24,953 nucleotides of DNA from an uncultured Brevundimonas sp. (lineage in GTDB: Bacteria; Pseudomonadota; Alphaproteobacteria; Caulobacterales; Caulobacteraceae): contig NZ_CALTWS010000008.1 of the NCBI RefSeq assembly GCF_943913055.1, positions 1-24,953 of the forward strand, written 5' to 3'. Shown piece after piece: positions 1-5,990 of the stretch. The position numbers were made by a program, and so were the translations under genes. The notes beneath the pieces are model-generated. The model did not search any database. It was given only the letters and a program-made list of their open reading frames with translations, and was not told the origin of the DNA. The first letter of the stretch is position 1. Each line of letters starts with the position of its first letter.

Positions 1-94
1 CCGCTTGCGTATCGCGGCCCACGCCTTCGACGGTGTTGCAGGCGGCGGTGGTCAGGGCGGCGGCGGCGGCGACCAGGATGAAAATCTTGCGCAT
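1..94 (-). CDS. Entericidin A/B family small lipoprotein (C-terminus cut by window edge)
   Basis: The minus-strand start codon is at 94-92, with GAGGAG just upstream as ribosome binding site. The 31 visible residues are a short basic N-terminus, an Ala-rich hydrophobic segment, a lipobox (TTAAC, lipidated Cys at residue 19), then NTVEGVGRDTQA. Cys-Asn-Thr-Val followed by Gly-x-Gly-x-Asp is the signature of entericidin-type lipoproteins, which are usually 40-50 residues long, so only the tail is missing. Family knowledge: these are tiny envelope lipoproteins, some linked to stress or toxin/antidote behaviour; the exact role here is unknown. It lies directly downstream of the stress-response kinase gene on the same strand. 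A near-consensus EcfG site lies upstream, so it may be a member of the general stress regulon. Confidence 0.85.
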   Translation of the reverse strand, partial: MRKIFILVAAAAALTTAACNTVEGVGRDTQA

Positions 95-130
95 GTTAGG
101 CTCCTCAGAACAGAAAAAGCTGTCTTGGGG

Positions 131-1903
131 CTATGAATGCCGTTGCGCGGCAGAGGTTCCCAGATCCGAAGGATCAATCGGAGTGACGGCTTCGGGCGTG
201 GCGAAAACCATCCGGGCCAGGGTGCCACCCGACGGCGAAGGCACCATTTCGGCCGTACCGCGCAGCTGTTTGGCGAAGGCTCCCATCAAGGTCCGCCCGA
301 CGCCGGCCCGCTCAGTCTCGCTGACGCCCGGCCCATCATCCTCAACCTCAAGGATACTGGTGTCGCCATCGACCTTGAAGCGGACCTTCAGGTCTCCGCC
401 ACGACCGGCGAAGGCGTGCTTCTGGGCATTGCTGACTGCTTCCACCAACCACAGGGCCAAAGGAGCCAGCTTGTCAGGATCGACGACGAGCGAGTCTGCC
501 TCGACCGAAGATGTCACGACCGGCCCACGTCCAGCCTCACCCGCCACGAGCTGGCCGACAAGATCAGTGAGAAATACCCGCGCATCAGCATAACGAAGGT
601 CGTCGCTCTGATAGAGGGTACGGTAGATCAGGGCGAGAGCCGCGATCCGCTGACGCGTTTCGCCGACGGCTGCCTTGGCCGGCGCGTCGGTCAGCGCCCG
701 CTGCTGCATCGACAGCAGCGACGAGATTATCTGCAGGTTGTTCTTCACCCGGTGGTGGATCTCGCGCATCAGCGCGTCCTTTTCCTCCAGCGAAGCGGTC
801 AGGCTTCGGTTGCGGGCCGAGATGGTGTCGGCCAGATCGTTCAGCGTGCTGGCCAGATTGCGGATCTCGGCGGGCGCATGCACGGCCTGGGTGGGCCGGA
901 CGCTGAACTTGCCCTTGGCGTACAGGGCCGCCACCCGCTCCAGATAGACCAGCCAACGGACCACGATGCGCTCGCTGACCCAAGTCACGCACATCAAGGC
1001 CAGAAGCCAGGCCAGGACCGGAGCAAAGAAGGCCCCCAGCGGGTTGAGCCGAGCCCAGGACAGCAGGTCAGGAGCCGGTGCCGACAGCAGGGCATAGACG
1101 TTGCCTTCGGCGACGGCGGTTCCGGCATAGACGCGCGGTCGCCCGCGCGCGTCTCGGCCCTCGAAGATGGTCGATCCAGTGTCCTGTTTGTTATCGACCC
1201 AGCCGTCGAGCTCAGAACCGTTACGCAGCAGGAAGGCGTCGCGCTCGGTGACGGTCAGAAGCCGACCTGCGGCGTCGGTCAGAGCCGCCTGTGAGCCTTC
1301 GGGCAGGGCCGGGTCATTGATGTCGGGCTGGAGCCGCGACAGAGGCACTGTCGCAAGCATTACGCCATTGAACGCCCCCATCGGTCGTTCGAGACGGATG
1401 GCGACGATCAGACTGGGCGCAACGCCTGGAGCATCCGGAGCGCGGGCCAAGATGGTGTCCTCGCCTGCGCGCAGCCTCTGGAACCATGCGCTGCCGGCGG
1501 CCTGAGACAGCCAGGCGGGCGGTGCCTCGGTGAGATTGTCCGACGCACAGGTGGGCTGGCCCGTCACGCTGAGCCGCGCCAGACCGTCGATGTCGTCCAG
1601 GCGCTGGACCAGAGACGTCAGGCGTGGGCGACAGAAAAGCTCCAGAGCCTCGGGCCGCAGGGCCTGGAGCAGGATGCTGGTACTGTCCAGTCTCGCCTTG
1701 GCGGCGGCAGAGGTGCGTTCGACGGCCAGTTGAAGATCGGCGCGCTGATCGATGTCCTGGGCCTCAAAGGCGCGATTGGCCTGGAAGGCTCCCAGCATCA
1801 AGATCGGAAGCAGGGCCACGGCCATGGCCAGGCCCAGGCGAAAGCGGATACCGTGCAGGCGCGACCCGCGCCGCCGTCCGAACGCCTTGACCAGACGCGC
1901 CAC
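131..1903 (-). CDS. phyK: Membrane sensor histidine kinase of the general stress response (PhyK-like, HisKA_2 family)
   Basis: 590 residues. The order is: basic N-terminus, first membrane segment (about 24-42), extracytoplasmic sensing region (about 43-285), second membrane segment (about 288-310), HAMP-like linker (to about 365), and a HisKA_2 dimerisation/phosphoacceptor motif EIHHRVKNNLQ with the two histidines at 383-384. The HATPase domain has an N-box around Asn492 (EAVSNAQKHAF) and a G-box DDGPGV. HisKA_2/HWE kinases are the family that phosphorylates PhyR in alphaproteobacteria. In Caulobacter, PhyK is encoded next to sigT-nepR and phyR, as here. The start is GTG at 1903, one base beyond the sigma factor stop, so it is probably cotranscribed and translationally coupled. 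No strong ribosome binding site is visible, so the exact start is uncertain. The sensed signal cannot be read from sequence. Confidence 0.85.
   Translation of the reverse strand: MARLVKAFGRRRGSRLHGIRFRLGLAMAVALLPILMLGAFQANRAFEAQDIDQRADLQLAVERTSAAAKARLDSTSILLQALRPEALELFCRPRLTSLVQRLDDIDGLARLSVTGQPTCASDNLTEAPPAWLSQAAGSAWFQRLRAGEDTILARAPDAPGVAPSLIVAIRLERPMGAFNGVMLATVPLSRLQPDINDPALPEGSQAALTDAAGRLLTVTERDAFLLRNGSELDGWVDNKQDTGSTIFEGRDARGRPRVYAGTAVAEGNVYALLSAPAPDLLSWARLNPLGAFFAPVLAWLLALMCVTWVSERIVVRWLVYLERVAALYAKGKFSVRPTQAVHAPAEIRNLASTLNDLADTISARNRSLTASLEEKDALMREIHHRVKNNLQIISSLLSMQQRALTDAPAKAAVGETRQRIAALALIYRTLYQSDDLRYADARVFLTDLVGQLVAGEAGRGPVVTSSVEADSLVVDPDKLAPLALWLVEAVSNAQKHAFAGRGGDLKVRFKVDGDTSILEVEDDGPGVSETERAGVGRTLMGAFAKQLRGTAEMVPSPSGGTLARMVFATPEAVTPIDPSDLGTSAAQRHS
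136..160 (-). promoter_or_regulatory. Weak candidate EcfG promoter for the entericidin gene
   Basis: On the minus strand a GGAAC (-35, positions 160-156) is followed after 16 bases by CATT (139-136), one mismatch from the CGTT seen in the four exact sites of this window. Its -10 ends 42 bases before the entericidin ATG, close to the 39-40 bases found for the other two minus-strand EcfG sites. It lies inside the last codons of the kinase gene. The mismatch falls in the core -10, so this call is tentative. Confidence 0.35.
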
Positions 1904-1904
1904 C

Positions 1905-2516
1905 CTATCGATCCGGATTGCCGCTCAGACGATCGGCCGCCGCCAGGATTGAGCGCATGGCGTCGCCTGCTGCGCGCCCGTCTCGGCCGTAGGCTCCGGC
2001 TTCCAGCGTGGCCAGCAGAGCCTTGCGCGCGCGCGAAACCCGGCTCTTCACCGTGCCGACCGCGCATTGGCAGATTTCCGCGGCTTCTTCATAGGCAAAG
2101 CCACCAGCGCCGACCAGTATCAGGGCCTCGCGCTGTTCTTCGGGCAGGGTGTTCAGCGCCTGCCGAAGTTCGTCGAGGGCTAGCGGCGATTCCGGATCGT
2201 CGACGGCGACGAGAGTGCGCTCGGCCGCTTCCTGATCGAGCTGCGACTGACGCCAGGAACGTCGCTTCTCCGAATAGAACTGATTGCGAAGGATCATGAA
2301 GGTCCAGGCCTTCATGTTCGTACCCAGCTGATAGCTGGCCCGGGCGTCCCAGGCCTTCATCATAGCATCCTGGGCCAGGTCATCGGCCGCCGTCGGATCG
2401 CCCGTCAGGGTGCGCGCAAAGGCCCGCAGATGCGGGATCAGCGTGACCAGTTCCTGCTTGAAGGCACCATCGTCAGCAGAGTCGGGCTTGGGCGGCGCAG
2501 AGGAATGGGCGCTCAC
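1905..2516 (-). CDS. ecfG: EcfG-family (ECF15) sigma factor of the general stress response, SigT-like
   Basis: 203 residues. Sigma region 2 spans about residues 22-90, with an ECF-type core (RAFARTLTGDPTAADDLAQD, then KAWTFMILRNQFYSEKRR). Region 4 spans about 110-165, with the helix-turn-helix EEAAEICQCAVGTVKSRVSRARKAL. The C-terminal tail after region 4 is about 35 residues. It directs RNA polymerase to GGAAC-N16/17-CGTT promoters and is held inactive by NepR. The start is GTG at 2516, embedded in the nepR stop (GTGA, 4-base overlap), which predicts coupled translation of sigma and anti-sigma. It is named by family and by its place between nepR and the phyK-like gene; the Caulobacter orthologue is called SigT. 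Confidence 0.93.
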   Translation of the reverse strand: MSAHSSAPPKPDSADDGAFKQELVTLIPHLRAFARTLTGDPTAADDLAQDAMMKAWDARASYQLGTNMKAWTFMILRNQFYSEKRRSWRQSQLDQEAAERTLVAVDDPESPLALDELRQALNTLPEEQREALILVGAGGFAYEEAAEICQCAVGTVKSRVSRARKALLATLEAGAYGRDGRAAGDAMRSILAAADRLSGNPDR

Positions 2517-2704
2517 GCCTTGTCACTCCCGCGCTCGTCGGCGCGGCGAAGGATGTCCAGGAATTCGTCCGGCACCGGCTCATTGACCACGTTGTCGAAG
2601 AGGTGACGGAGTTTGACCCCGATGGCTTGCTGGCGCAGACGGGCTTCTTCCAATCCGGGACCTTTCGCTGCGGGCGGACCCGCGGATTCGTTTTGATCTG
2701 TCAT
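2513..2704 (-). CDS. nepR: NepR anti-sigma factor
   Basis: 63 residues from the ATG at 2704. An upstream in-frame extension exists, but it would span the promoter and does not look like coding sequence. The NepR core is VKLRHLFDNVVNEPVPDEFLDILRRAD (residues about 30-55), containing the two helices that clamp the EcfG sigma factor or, alternatively, the sigma-like domain of phosphorylated PhyR. The N-terminus is short and disordered (Gly/Pro/Ala-rich) and the tail is charged. It is first in the nepR-ecfG-phyK order and overlaps ecfG by four bases. An exact EcfG promoter lies 39 bases upstream of the ATG, giving autoregulation of the whole unit. Confidence 0.95.
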   Translation of the reverse strand: MTDQNESAGPPAAKGPGLEEARLRQQAIGVKLRHLFDNVVNEPVPDEFLDILRRADERGSDKA

Positions 2705-2742
2705 TAAACTATGGTCGCGCCCTGGACTTGTTGTGGGCCGGG

Positions 2743-2767
2743 AACGCGGCACAGCCGGGCCGGTTCC
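2743..2767 (-). promoter_or_regulatory. EcfG-dependent promoter of nepR-ecfG-phyK
   Basis: On the minus strand: GGAAC at 2767-2763, 16-base spacer, CGTT at 2746-2743, an exact match to the EcfG/SigT consensus. The -10 ends 39 bases before the nepR ATG. The element is nearly palindromic (CCGGGAAC ... GGTTCCGG). Read on the plus strand it also gives GGAAC-N16-GGTT, a one-mismatch site pointing toward phyR. Confidence 0.88.
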
Positions 2768-2809
2768 GGCATGACAAAGGTTTAATGCCCAAGCTTGCCT
2801 GAGTTGCCG

Positions 2810-2834
2810 GGAACCGTAGCGTTTCTGGCACGTT
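2810..2834 (+). promoter_or_regulatory. EcfG-dependent promoter of phyR
   Basis: On the plus strand: GGAAC at 2810-2814, 16-base spacer, CGTT at 2831-2834, an exact consensus match. Transcription would start near 2840, leaving a 5' leader of roughly 50 bases before the phyR ATG at 2894. Together with the divergent nepR promoter this gives positive feedback on both arms of the PhyR-NepR-EcfG switch. Confidence 0.88.
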
Positions 2835-2893
2835 GACGCGGCTTGCAAAGGCCTCATTGTCGAAGGCCAACTTCCTGTCGGGGACTATAGTAT

Positions 2894-3685
2894 ATGAGCC
2901 TTCTGGCCCGCCTTGCGCCACACCTGCCTTACGTCCGTCGCTACGCACGCGCCCTGACCGGCGATCAGACCACCGGCGACAATTACGTTCGCGTCGCTTT
3001 GGAAGCCCTTGCGGCCGGAGAACGGCAGCTGTCCGCCGACATGACCCCGCGCGTGGCCCTGTATCACGTCTTCCACACCATCTGGACGACCACAGGCGCT
3101 CAACTGGAAGACCGCAGCGGGATGGATGACGGCGACGCCTCGACCCGCCTGATGCGGATTTCCCCGCGCTCGCGCCAGGCCTTTCTGCTGACGGCGCTGG
3201 AAGGCTTCACCCCTTCGGAGGCCGCGCAAATCCTGGACGCCGACGCCCATCAGGTCGAACGCCTGATCGCCGAGGCCCAGTCCGACATCGACGCCGAACT
3301 GGCCACCGATGTCCTGATCATCGAGGACGAGGCGATCATCTCCGCCGACATCGAAAGTCTGGTGACCGAACTGGGTCACCGCGTAACCGGTACGGCCACC
3401 ACTCATGACGAAGCCGTCGACGCAGTCGCGCGCCACCGTCCAGGCCTGGTCCTGGCCGACATCCAGCTGGCCGATGGGTCGTCGGGCATCGATGCGGTCA
3501 AGGATATCCTGCGCAAGTTCGATGTGCCGGTCATCTTCATCACCGCCTTCCCCGAGCGCCTGCTGACCGGCGAACGTCCGGAGCCGACCTTCCTGATCAC
3601 CAAGCCATTCCAGCCCGAGACGGTGAAAGCGGCGATCAGCCAGGCCCTGTTCTTCCACCCGTCGCGCCAGAAGCAGGCTGCCTAA
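2894..3685 (+). CDS. phyR: PhyR: response regulator / anti-anti-sigma factor
   Basis: 263 residues with the diagnostic PhyR architecture. An N-terminal ECF-sigma-like domain (about 1-130; start MSLLARLAPHLPYVRRYARAL, and a region-4-like EAAQILDADAHQVERLI) is joined to a C-terminal receiver domain (about 138-255). The receiver has acidic residues Glu144/Asp145, phosphoacceptor Asp189 in LVLADIQLAD, Thr217 in the FITAFPERL motif (FATGUY-type) and Lys237 in TKPF. Phosphorylation by the kinase opens the protein so that its sigma-like part captures NepR and frees EcfG. It is divergent from nepR and driven by its own exact EcfG promoter. No strong ribosome binding site is visible before the ATG. 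A strong hairpin terminator follows at 3709-3735. Confidence 0.96.
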   Translation: MSLLARLAPHLPYVRRYARALTGDQTTGDNYVRVALEALAAGERQLSADMTPRVALYHVFHTIWTTTGAQLEDRSGMDDGDASTRLMRISPRSRQAFLLTALEGFTPSEAAQILDADAHQVERLIAEAQSDIDAELATDVLIIEDEAIISADIESLVTELGHRVTGTATTHDEAVDAVARHRPGLVLADIQLADGSSGIDAVKDILRKFDVPVIFITAFPERLLTGERPEPTFLITKPFQPETVKAAISQALFFHPSRQKQAA

Positions 3686-3708
3686 AAGACCTAAGTCAGC
3701 CCGTGCGA

Positions 3709-3735
3709 AAAGGCCCGGTCACTGACCGGGCCTTT
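3709..3735. terminator. Bidirectional intrinsic terminator between phyR and the convergent small gene
   Basis: A perfect 12-bp inverted repeat (AAAGGCCCGGTC, loop ACT, GACCGGGCCTTT) has T-rich flanks when read on either strand. It lies between the stop of phyR (3685) and the stop of the convergent gene (3757), so it can end both transcripts. Confidence 0.9.
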
Positions 3736-3756
3736 GTGTTGCTTTAAATGTCGATG

Positions 3757-4116
3757 TTACTGCGAGGGTTGGGCGGAGGTCGTCGGCGCGTTGACATTGG
3801 GGGCTTCACCCGTCGGTGTCGCGGTCGGTTGGCCGGTGCTTGTGGTCGGCGCGTCTGCGGTCGGGGCCGTCGCAGCATCGCCGTCAAAAGCCTGAGCATC
3901 GACGGCCTGTCCACCAACATTAGCGTTGGTGCGCGCAAATCCGCCCTGACTAACAAACCACATGCCCAAGAGCAGGATGGCCACAGCGGCGGTGGAGATC
4001 AACAGAAGGGTCAGGACACGAACCCCGGGGCGGCCAGCGCGAACATATTGCGCCTCGACCGGCCGGCCTTCGTGTACCGCGTCGGCGGCCTTATCGTGCG
4101 GAGAGGGGTCGGTCAT
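3757..4116 (-). CDS. Small single-pass membrane protein of unknown function, probable general stress regulon member
   Basis: 119 residues, not recognised as a named family. There is a polar cytoplasmic N-terminus of about 33 residues and one strong membrane helix (about 34-56, VLTLLLISTAAVAILLLGMWFV). A long low-complexity tail rich in Ala, Thr, Pro, Asn and Gln follows and is probably extracytoplasmic and disordered. No enzyme motif or lipobox is visible. An exact EcfG promoter lies 40 bases upstream of the ATG, and the gene sits next to phyR, so control by EcfG is well supported while the function is not known. It converges on phyR and shares its terminator. Confidence 0.75.
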   Translation of the reverse strand: MTDPSPHDKAADAVHEGRPVEAQYVRAGRPGVRVLTLLLISTAAVAILLLGMWFVSQGGFARTNANVGGQAVDAQAFDGDAATAPTADAPTTSTGQPTATPTGEAPNVNAPTTSAQPSQ

Positions 4117-4155
4117 GTCGCGGTTCCTGCAGCTTTAGCATAATGGTGACTTCTC

Positions 4156-4180
4156 AACGTCTGCTGTGACCCACCGTTCC
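4156..4180 (-). promoter_or_regulatory. EcfG-dependent promoter of the small membrane protein gene
   Basis: On the minus strand: GGAAC at 4180-4176, 16-base spacer, CGTT at 4159-4156, an exact consensus match. The -10 ends 40 bases before the ATG at 4116, the same geometry as at nepR. Confidence 0.85.
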
Positions 4181-4227
4181 CTGTCAGCACGCCAGCCTCG
4201 TCGCGAGATAGAAAACCGAGTTTCCAC

Positions 4228-4252
4228 GGAACCCGAGTCGATGAAGTCCGTT
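4228..4252 (+). promoter_or_regulatory. EcfG-dependent promoter firing into a geneless stretch (putative sRNA promoter)
   Basis: On the plus strand: GGAAC at 4228-4232, 16-base spacer, CGTT at 4249-4252, an exact consensus match. The next credible coding start on this strand is 4460, beyond a strong terminator (4345-4375). The promoter therefore appears to serve a short non-coding transcript beginning near 4258-4260. Confidence 0.82.
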
Positions 4253-4258
4253 AGCATC

Positions 4259-4377
4259 ATGCGGAGGCGGCGACGCCCCCCGACTTGAGACTGGCGAGAG
4301 CCGGTCTGTCGCCTCCGCGCCTCATTCTCGATGATGCCACTTCGCGGCGGTTCCGGTGACGGGACCGCCGTTTTTCT
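4259..4377 (+). ncRNA. Putative EcfG-controlled small RNA with C-rich loop (GsrN-like candidate)
   Basis: The stretch between an exact EcfG promoter and an intrinsic terminator is about 118 bases and holds no credible gene. Its 5' half folds on itself: GCGGAGGC (4261-4268) pairs with GCCTCCGC (4311-4318). Inside that, AGACTGGC (4288-4295) pairs with GCCGGTCT (4300-4307), with one G-U pair, closed by a GAGA (GNRA) tetraloop. Between the two stems an unpaired stretch contains six consecutive C (4276-4281), suited to pairing with G-rich ribosome binding sites. The 3' half is a short linker plus the terminator hairpin. In Caulobacter the sigma-T-dependent sRNA GsrN has a C-rich loop that acts on katG mRNA; resemblance is by architecture and control only, and homology is not shown. 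The alternative is a terminated leader of the gene at 4460. Confidence 0.65.
4345..4375 (+). terminator. Intrinsic terminator of the putative small RNA
   Basis: A 10-bp stem, CGGCGGTTCC (4345-4354) with GGGACCGCCG (4361-4370), has one T-G pair, loop GGTGAC, and is followed by five T then CT. It is the strongest plus-strand terminator seen in the window and lies about 85 bases before the next gene. Confidence 0.85.
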
Positions 4378-4459
4378 GTCGCGTCGGATGGTCTGACTGG
4401 ACAGGCCCTCCCCAATGGCCACTATGCGCGTCTCGAATAAAAACCTGAGGGAGGCCGCG

Positions 4460-5482
4460 ATGGCTCGCATCAATCGTCAATGGGTTCTGCGCCAGCGCCC
4501 CAAGGGTTTGATCCAGCCCGGCGACCTCGAACTGGTAGAGGCCGAAATCCCGGTGCTGCAGGACGGCGAGGTTCTGGTCCGCACCATCTATCTGTCGCTG
4601 GACCCCACCAACCGCACCTGGATGAATGATGCCGAGGGCTATCTGCCCGCCGTGCCGCTGGGCGGGGTCATGCGCGGCCTGACGCTGGGCGTCGTCGAGG
4701 AAAGCCGGTCCGATCGCCACAAGGTCGGGGACATCGTCTCGACCGCGGCCGGCGGCTGGTCCGATTTTGCCGCAATCCCCGACAGCGCCGTGTCGCGCGT
4801 CCATCGTGCTCCGGGCCTGCCGCTGACCGCCAACATGTCCGTGCTGGGCATGACAGGCATGACGGCCTATTTCGGCGTCACCGATGTGCTGAAGGCCAAG
4901 GCAGGGGAAACCCTCGTCATCTCCGCCGCCGCCGGGGCCGTCGGCTCCATCGCGGGACAGGTAGCCAAGGCCCGCGGCGCGCGCGTCATCGGCATCGCGG
5001 GCGGGGCCGAGAAATGCCGCTGGCTGACCGAGGAACTCGGCTTCGACGCCGCCATCGACTACAAGAACGAAGATGTCGGCGAGGCTCTCGATCGGCTGGC
5101 TCCGGACGGCATCGACCTGAACTTCGAGAACGTCGGCGGCGACATCATGATCGCCGTCTTCAACCGGCTGAAGGTGCATGCGCGCATGGCCGTGTGCGGC
5201 CTGATCTCGGCCTACAATGCGACGAAGATGCCTCCGTCGCCGAACTTCTCGCGGATCATCACCCATCGCCTGACCGTCCAGGGCTTCCTGGTCATGGACT
5301 ATGCCCCACGCGCGCGTGAGATGATCGCGGAGATGGGGCCGTGGCTGGCCGACGGCACCATCAAGTGGAAGGTCCATGTTGACGACGGCTTGGAGGGCGC
5401 GCTGGATTCTCTGAACCGGCTGTTCACGGGCGATCACGACGGCAAGCTGCTGGTTCGCGTGTCCGAAGAGCCGGCGGGCTGA
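4460..5482 (+). CDS. NADP-dependent oxidoreductase, zinc-independent MDR family (CurA / prostaglandin reductase type)
   Basis: 340 residues from the ATG at 4460, chosen because GAGGGAGG lies just upstream (4447-4454) and MARINRQWVLRQRPKG is the usual N-terminus; a longer frame from 4415 is less likely. An N-terminal GroES-like catalytic domain (about 1-125, with YLSLDPTNRTWM) is followed by a Rossmann domain with AAAGAVGSIAGQVAKARGARVIGIAGG (about 153-180). The zinc-binding cysteines of alcohol dehydrogenases are absent, as expected for leukotriene B4 dehydrogenase/CurA-type enone reductases that use NADPH to reduce alpha,beta-unsaturated carbonyls. The physiological substrate is unknown. It is followed after 10 bases by the hotdog-fold gene, probably cotranscribed. 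Confidence 0.88.
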   Translation: MARINRQWVLRQRPKGLIQPGDLELVEAEIPVLQDGEVLVRTIYLSLDPTNRTWMNDAEGYLPAVPLGGVMRGLTLGVVEESRSDRHKVGDIVSTAAGGWSDFAAIPDSAVSRVHRAPGLPLTANMSVLGMTGMTAYFGVTDVLKAKAGETLVISAAAGAVGSIAGQVAKARGARVIGIAGGAEKCRWLTEELGFDAAIDYKNEDVGEALDRLAPDGIDLNFENVGGDIMIAVFNRLKVHARMAVCGLISAYNATKMPPSPNFSRIITHRLTVQGFLVMDYAPRAREMIAEMGPWLADGTIKWKVHVDDGLEGALDSLNRLFTGDHDGKLLVRVSEEPAG

Positions 5483-5492
5483 GGCCGATCGA

Positions 5493-5900
5493 ATGACCGA
5501 GCCGCTACATGTCCATTTCGAAGACCTCGGCGTCGGTGAGGTCATTCCCTTGGGGGCCTGTACGGTCGACGAGGCGGCGCTGGCGTTGTTCGTGGAACGG
5601 TTCGCACCGGGCTGGGACGCCAGCTATGGCGCGCCGGACGCCATGACCTATGCCCTGTGGAGTCGATTGTTTGCCGACAAATCCGGCAGCTGGGCCCAGT
5701 CCAAGGTCCTGGCCGTGGACGGCCTTCGCTTCATGCGCAACCCGCCGGCGGGCGAGCTGATGCGCGGCCGCATGACAGTGATGGGCAAGGACCCTGTGGG
5801 TGACGACAAGGGCATCGTCATCGCCTCCCACGATCTGCTGGACGAGGCCGGTCGTCTGGTCTTTTCGTGCCTGACGCGGGCAGTCTTCGTGCGACGATAG
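5493..5900 (+). CDS. MaoC-like / hotdog-fold protein
   Basis: 135 residues. The N-terminus (HFEDLGVGEVIPLGACTVDEAALALFVERFAP) and the middle beta-rich part (GLRFMRNPPAGELMRGRMTVMGKD, then DEAGRLVFSCLTRAVF) follow the pattern of MaoC-type hotdog domains: an FEDL-x-VG start, then an AG-(D/E)-x-(L/M)-x-G strand. The Asp...His pair of true (R)-hydratases (DxNPxH) is not visible at the expected place, which reads PGWDASYGAP. It may therefore be a binding or divergent member and not a classical enoyl-CoA hydratase. It begins 10 bases after the oxidoreductase and is likely in the same operon, which suggests acyl or carbonyl compound metabolism. Confidence 0.6.
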   Translation: MTEPLHVHFEDLGVGEVIPLGACTVDEAALALFVERFAPGWDASYGAPDAMTYALWSRLFADKSGSWAQSKVLAVDGLRFMRNPPAGELMRGRMTVMGKDPVGDDKGIVIASHDLLDEAGRLVFSCLTRAVFVRR

Positions 5901-5978
5901 GGGCTGGGGTTTGGGGTTTAGGGCTTAGAAAATGCGGCACCCTGGCGTAGCCACCCCTAAACCCTAACCCCCAACCCC
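5900..5978. repeat. Imperfect inverted repeat of telomere-like G-runs, between convergent genes
   Basis: The left arm at 5900-5923 carries G-runs with T/A spacers (GGGG-CT-GGGG-TTT-GGGG-TTTA-GGG). The right arm at 5954-5978 is its near complement (CCCC-TAAA-CCC-TAA-CCCCC-AA-CCCC). Each strand thus has four or more G-runs able to form a G-quadruplex, or the arms can pair as a long hairpin with a 30-base loop. It fills the gap between the convergent stops of the hotdog gene and sapC, the place for a bidirectional terminator, but no T-tract is present. Confidence 0.7.
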
Positions 5979-5990
5979 TGAACTCTGTCT

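Noticed and set aside
137..1294. A 385-codon plus-strand frame opposite the sensor kinase
   Set aside because: The kinase on the minus strand has complete motifs; the antisense frame shows no domain and only skewed composition.
4259..4288. A nine-codon frame (Met followed by a run of Arg and Pro) at the very start of the putative sRNA
   Set aside because: It has no ribosome binding site, starts at or before the predicted transcript start and consists of codons expected from the stem sequence itself. It is likely chance.
4135..4473. A 112-codon minus-strand frame in the intergenic region before the oxidoreductase
   Set aside because: It is Arg-rich with no recognisable features. It runs antisense through the putative sRNA and terminator and overlaps the start of the well-supported oxidoreductase gene.
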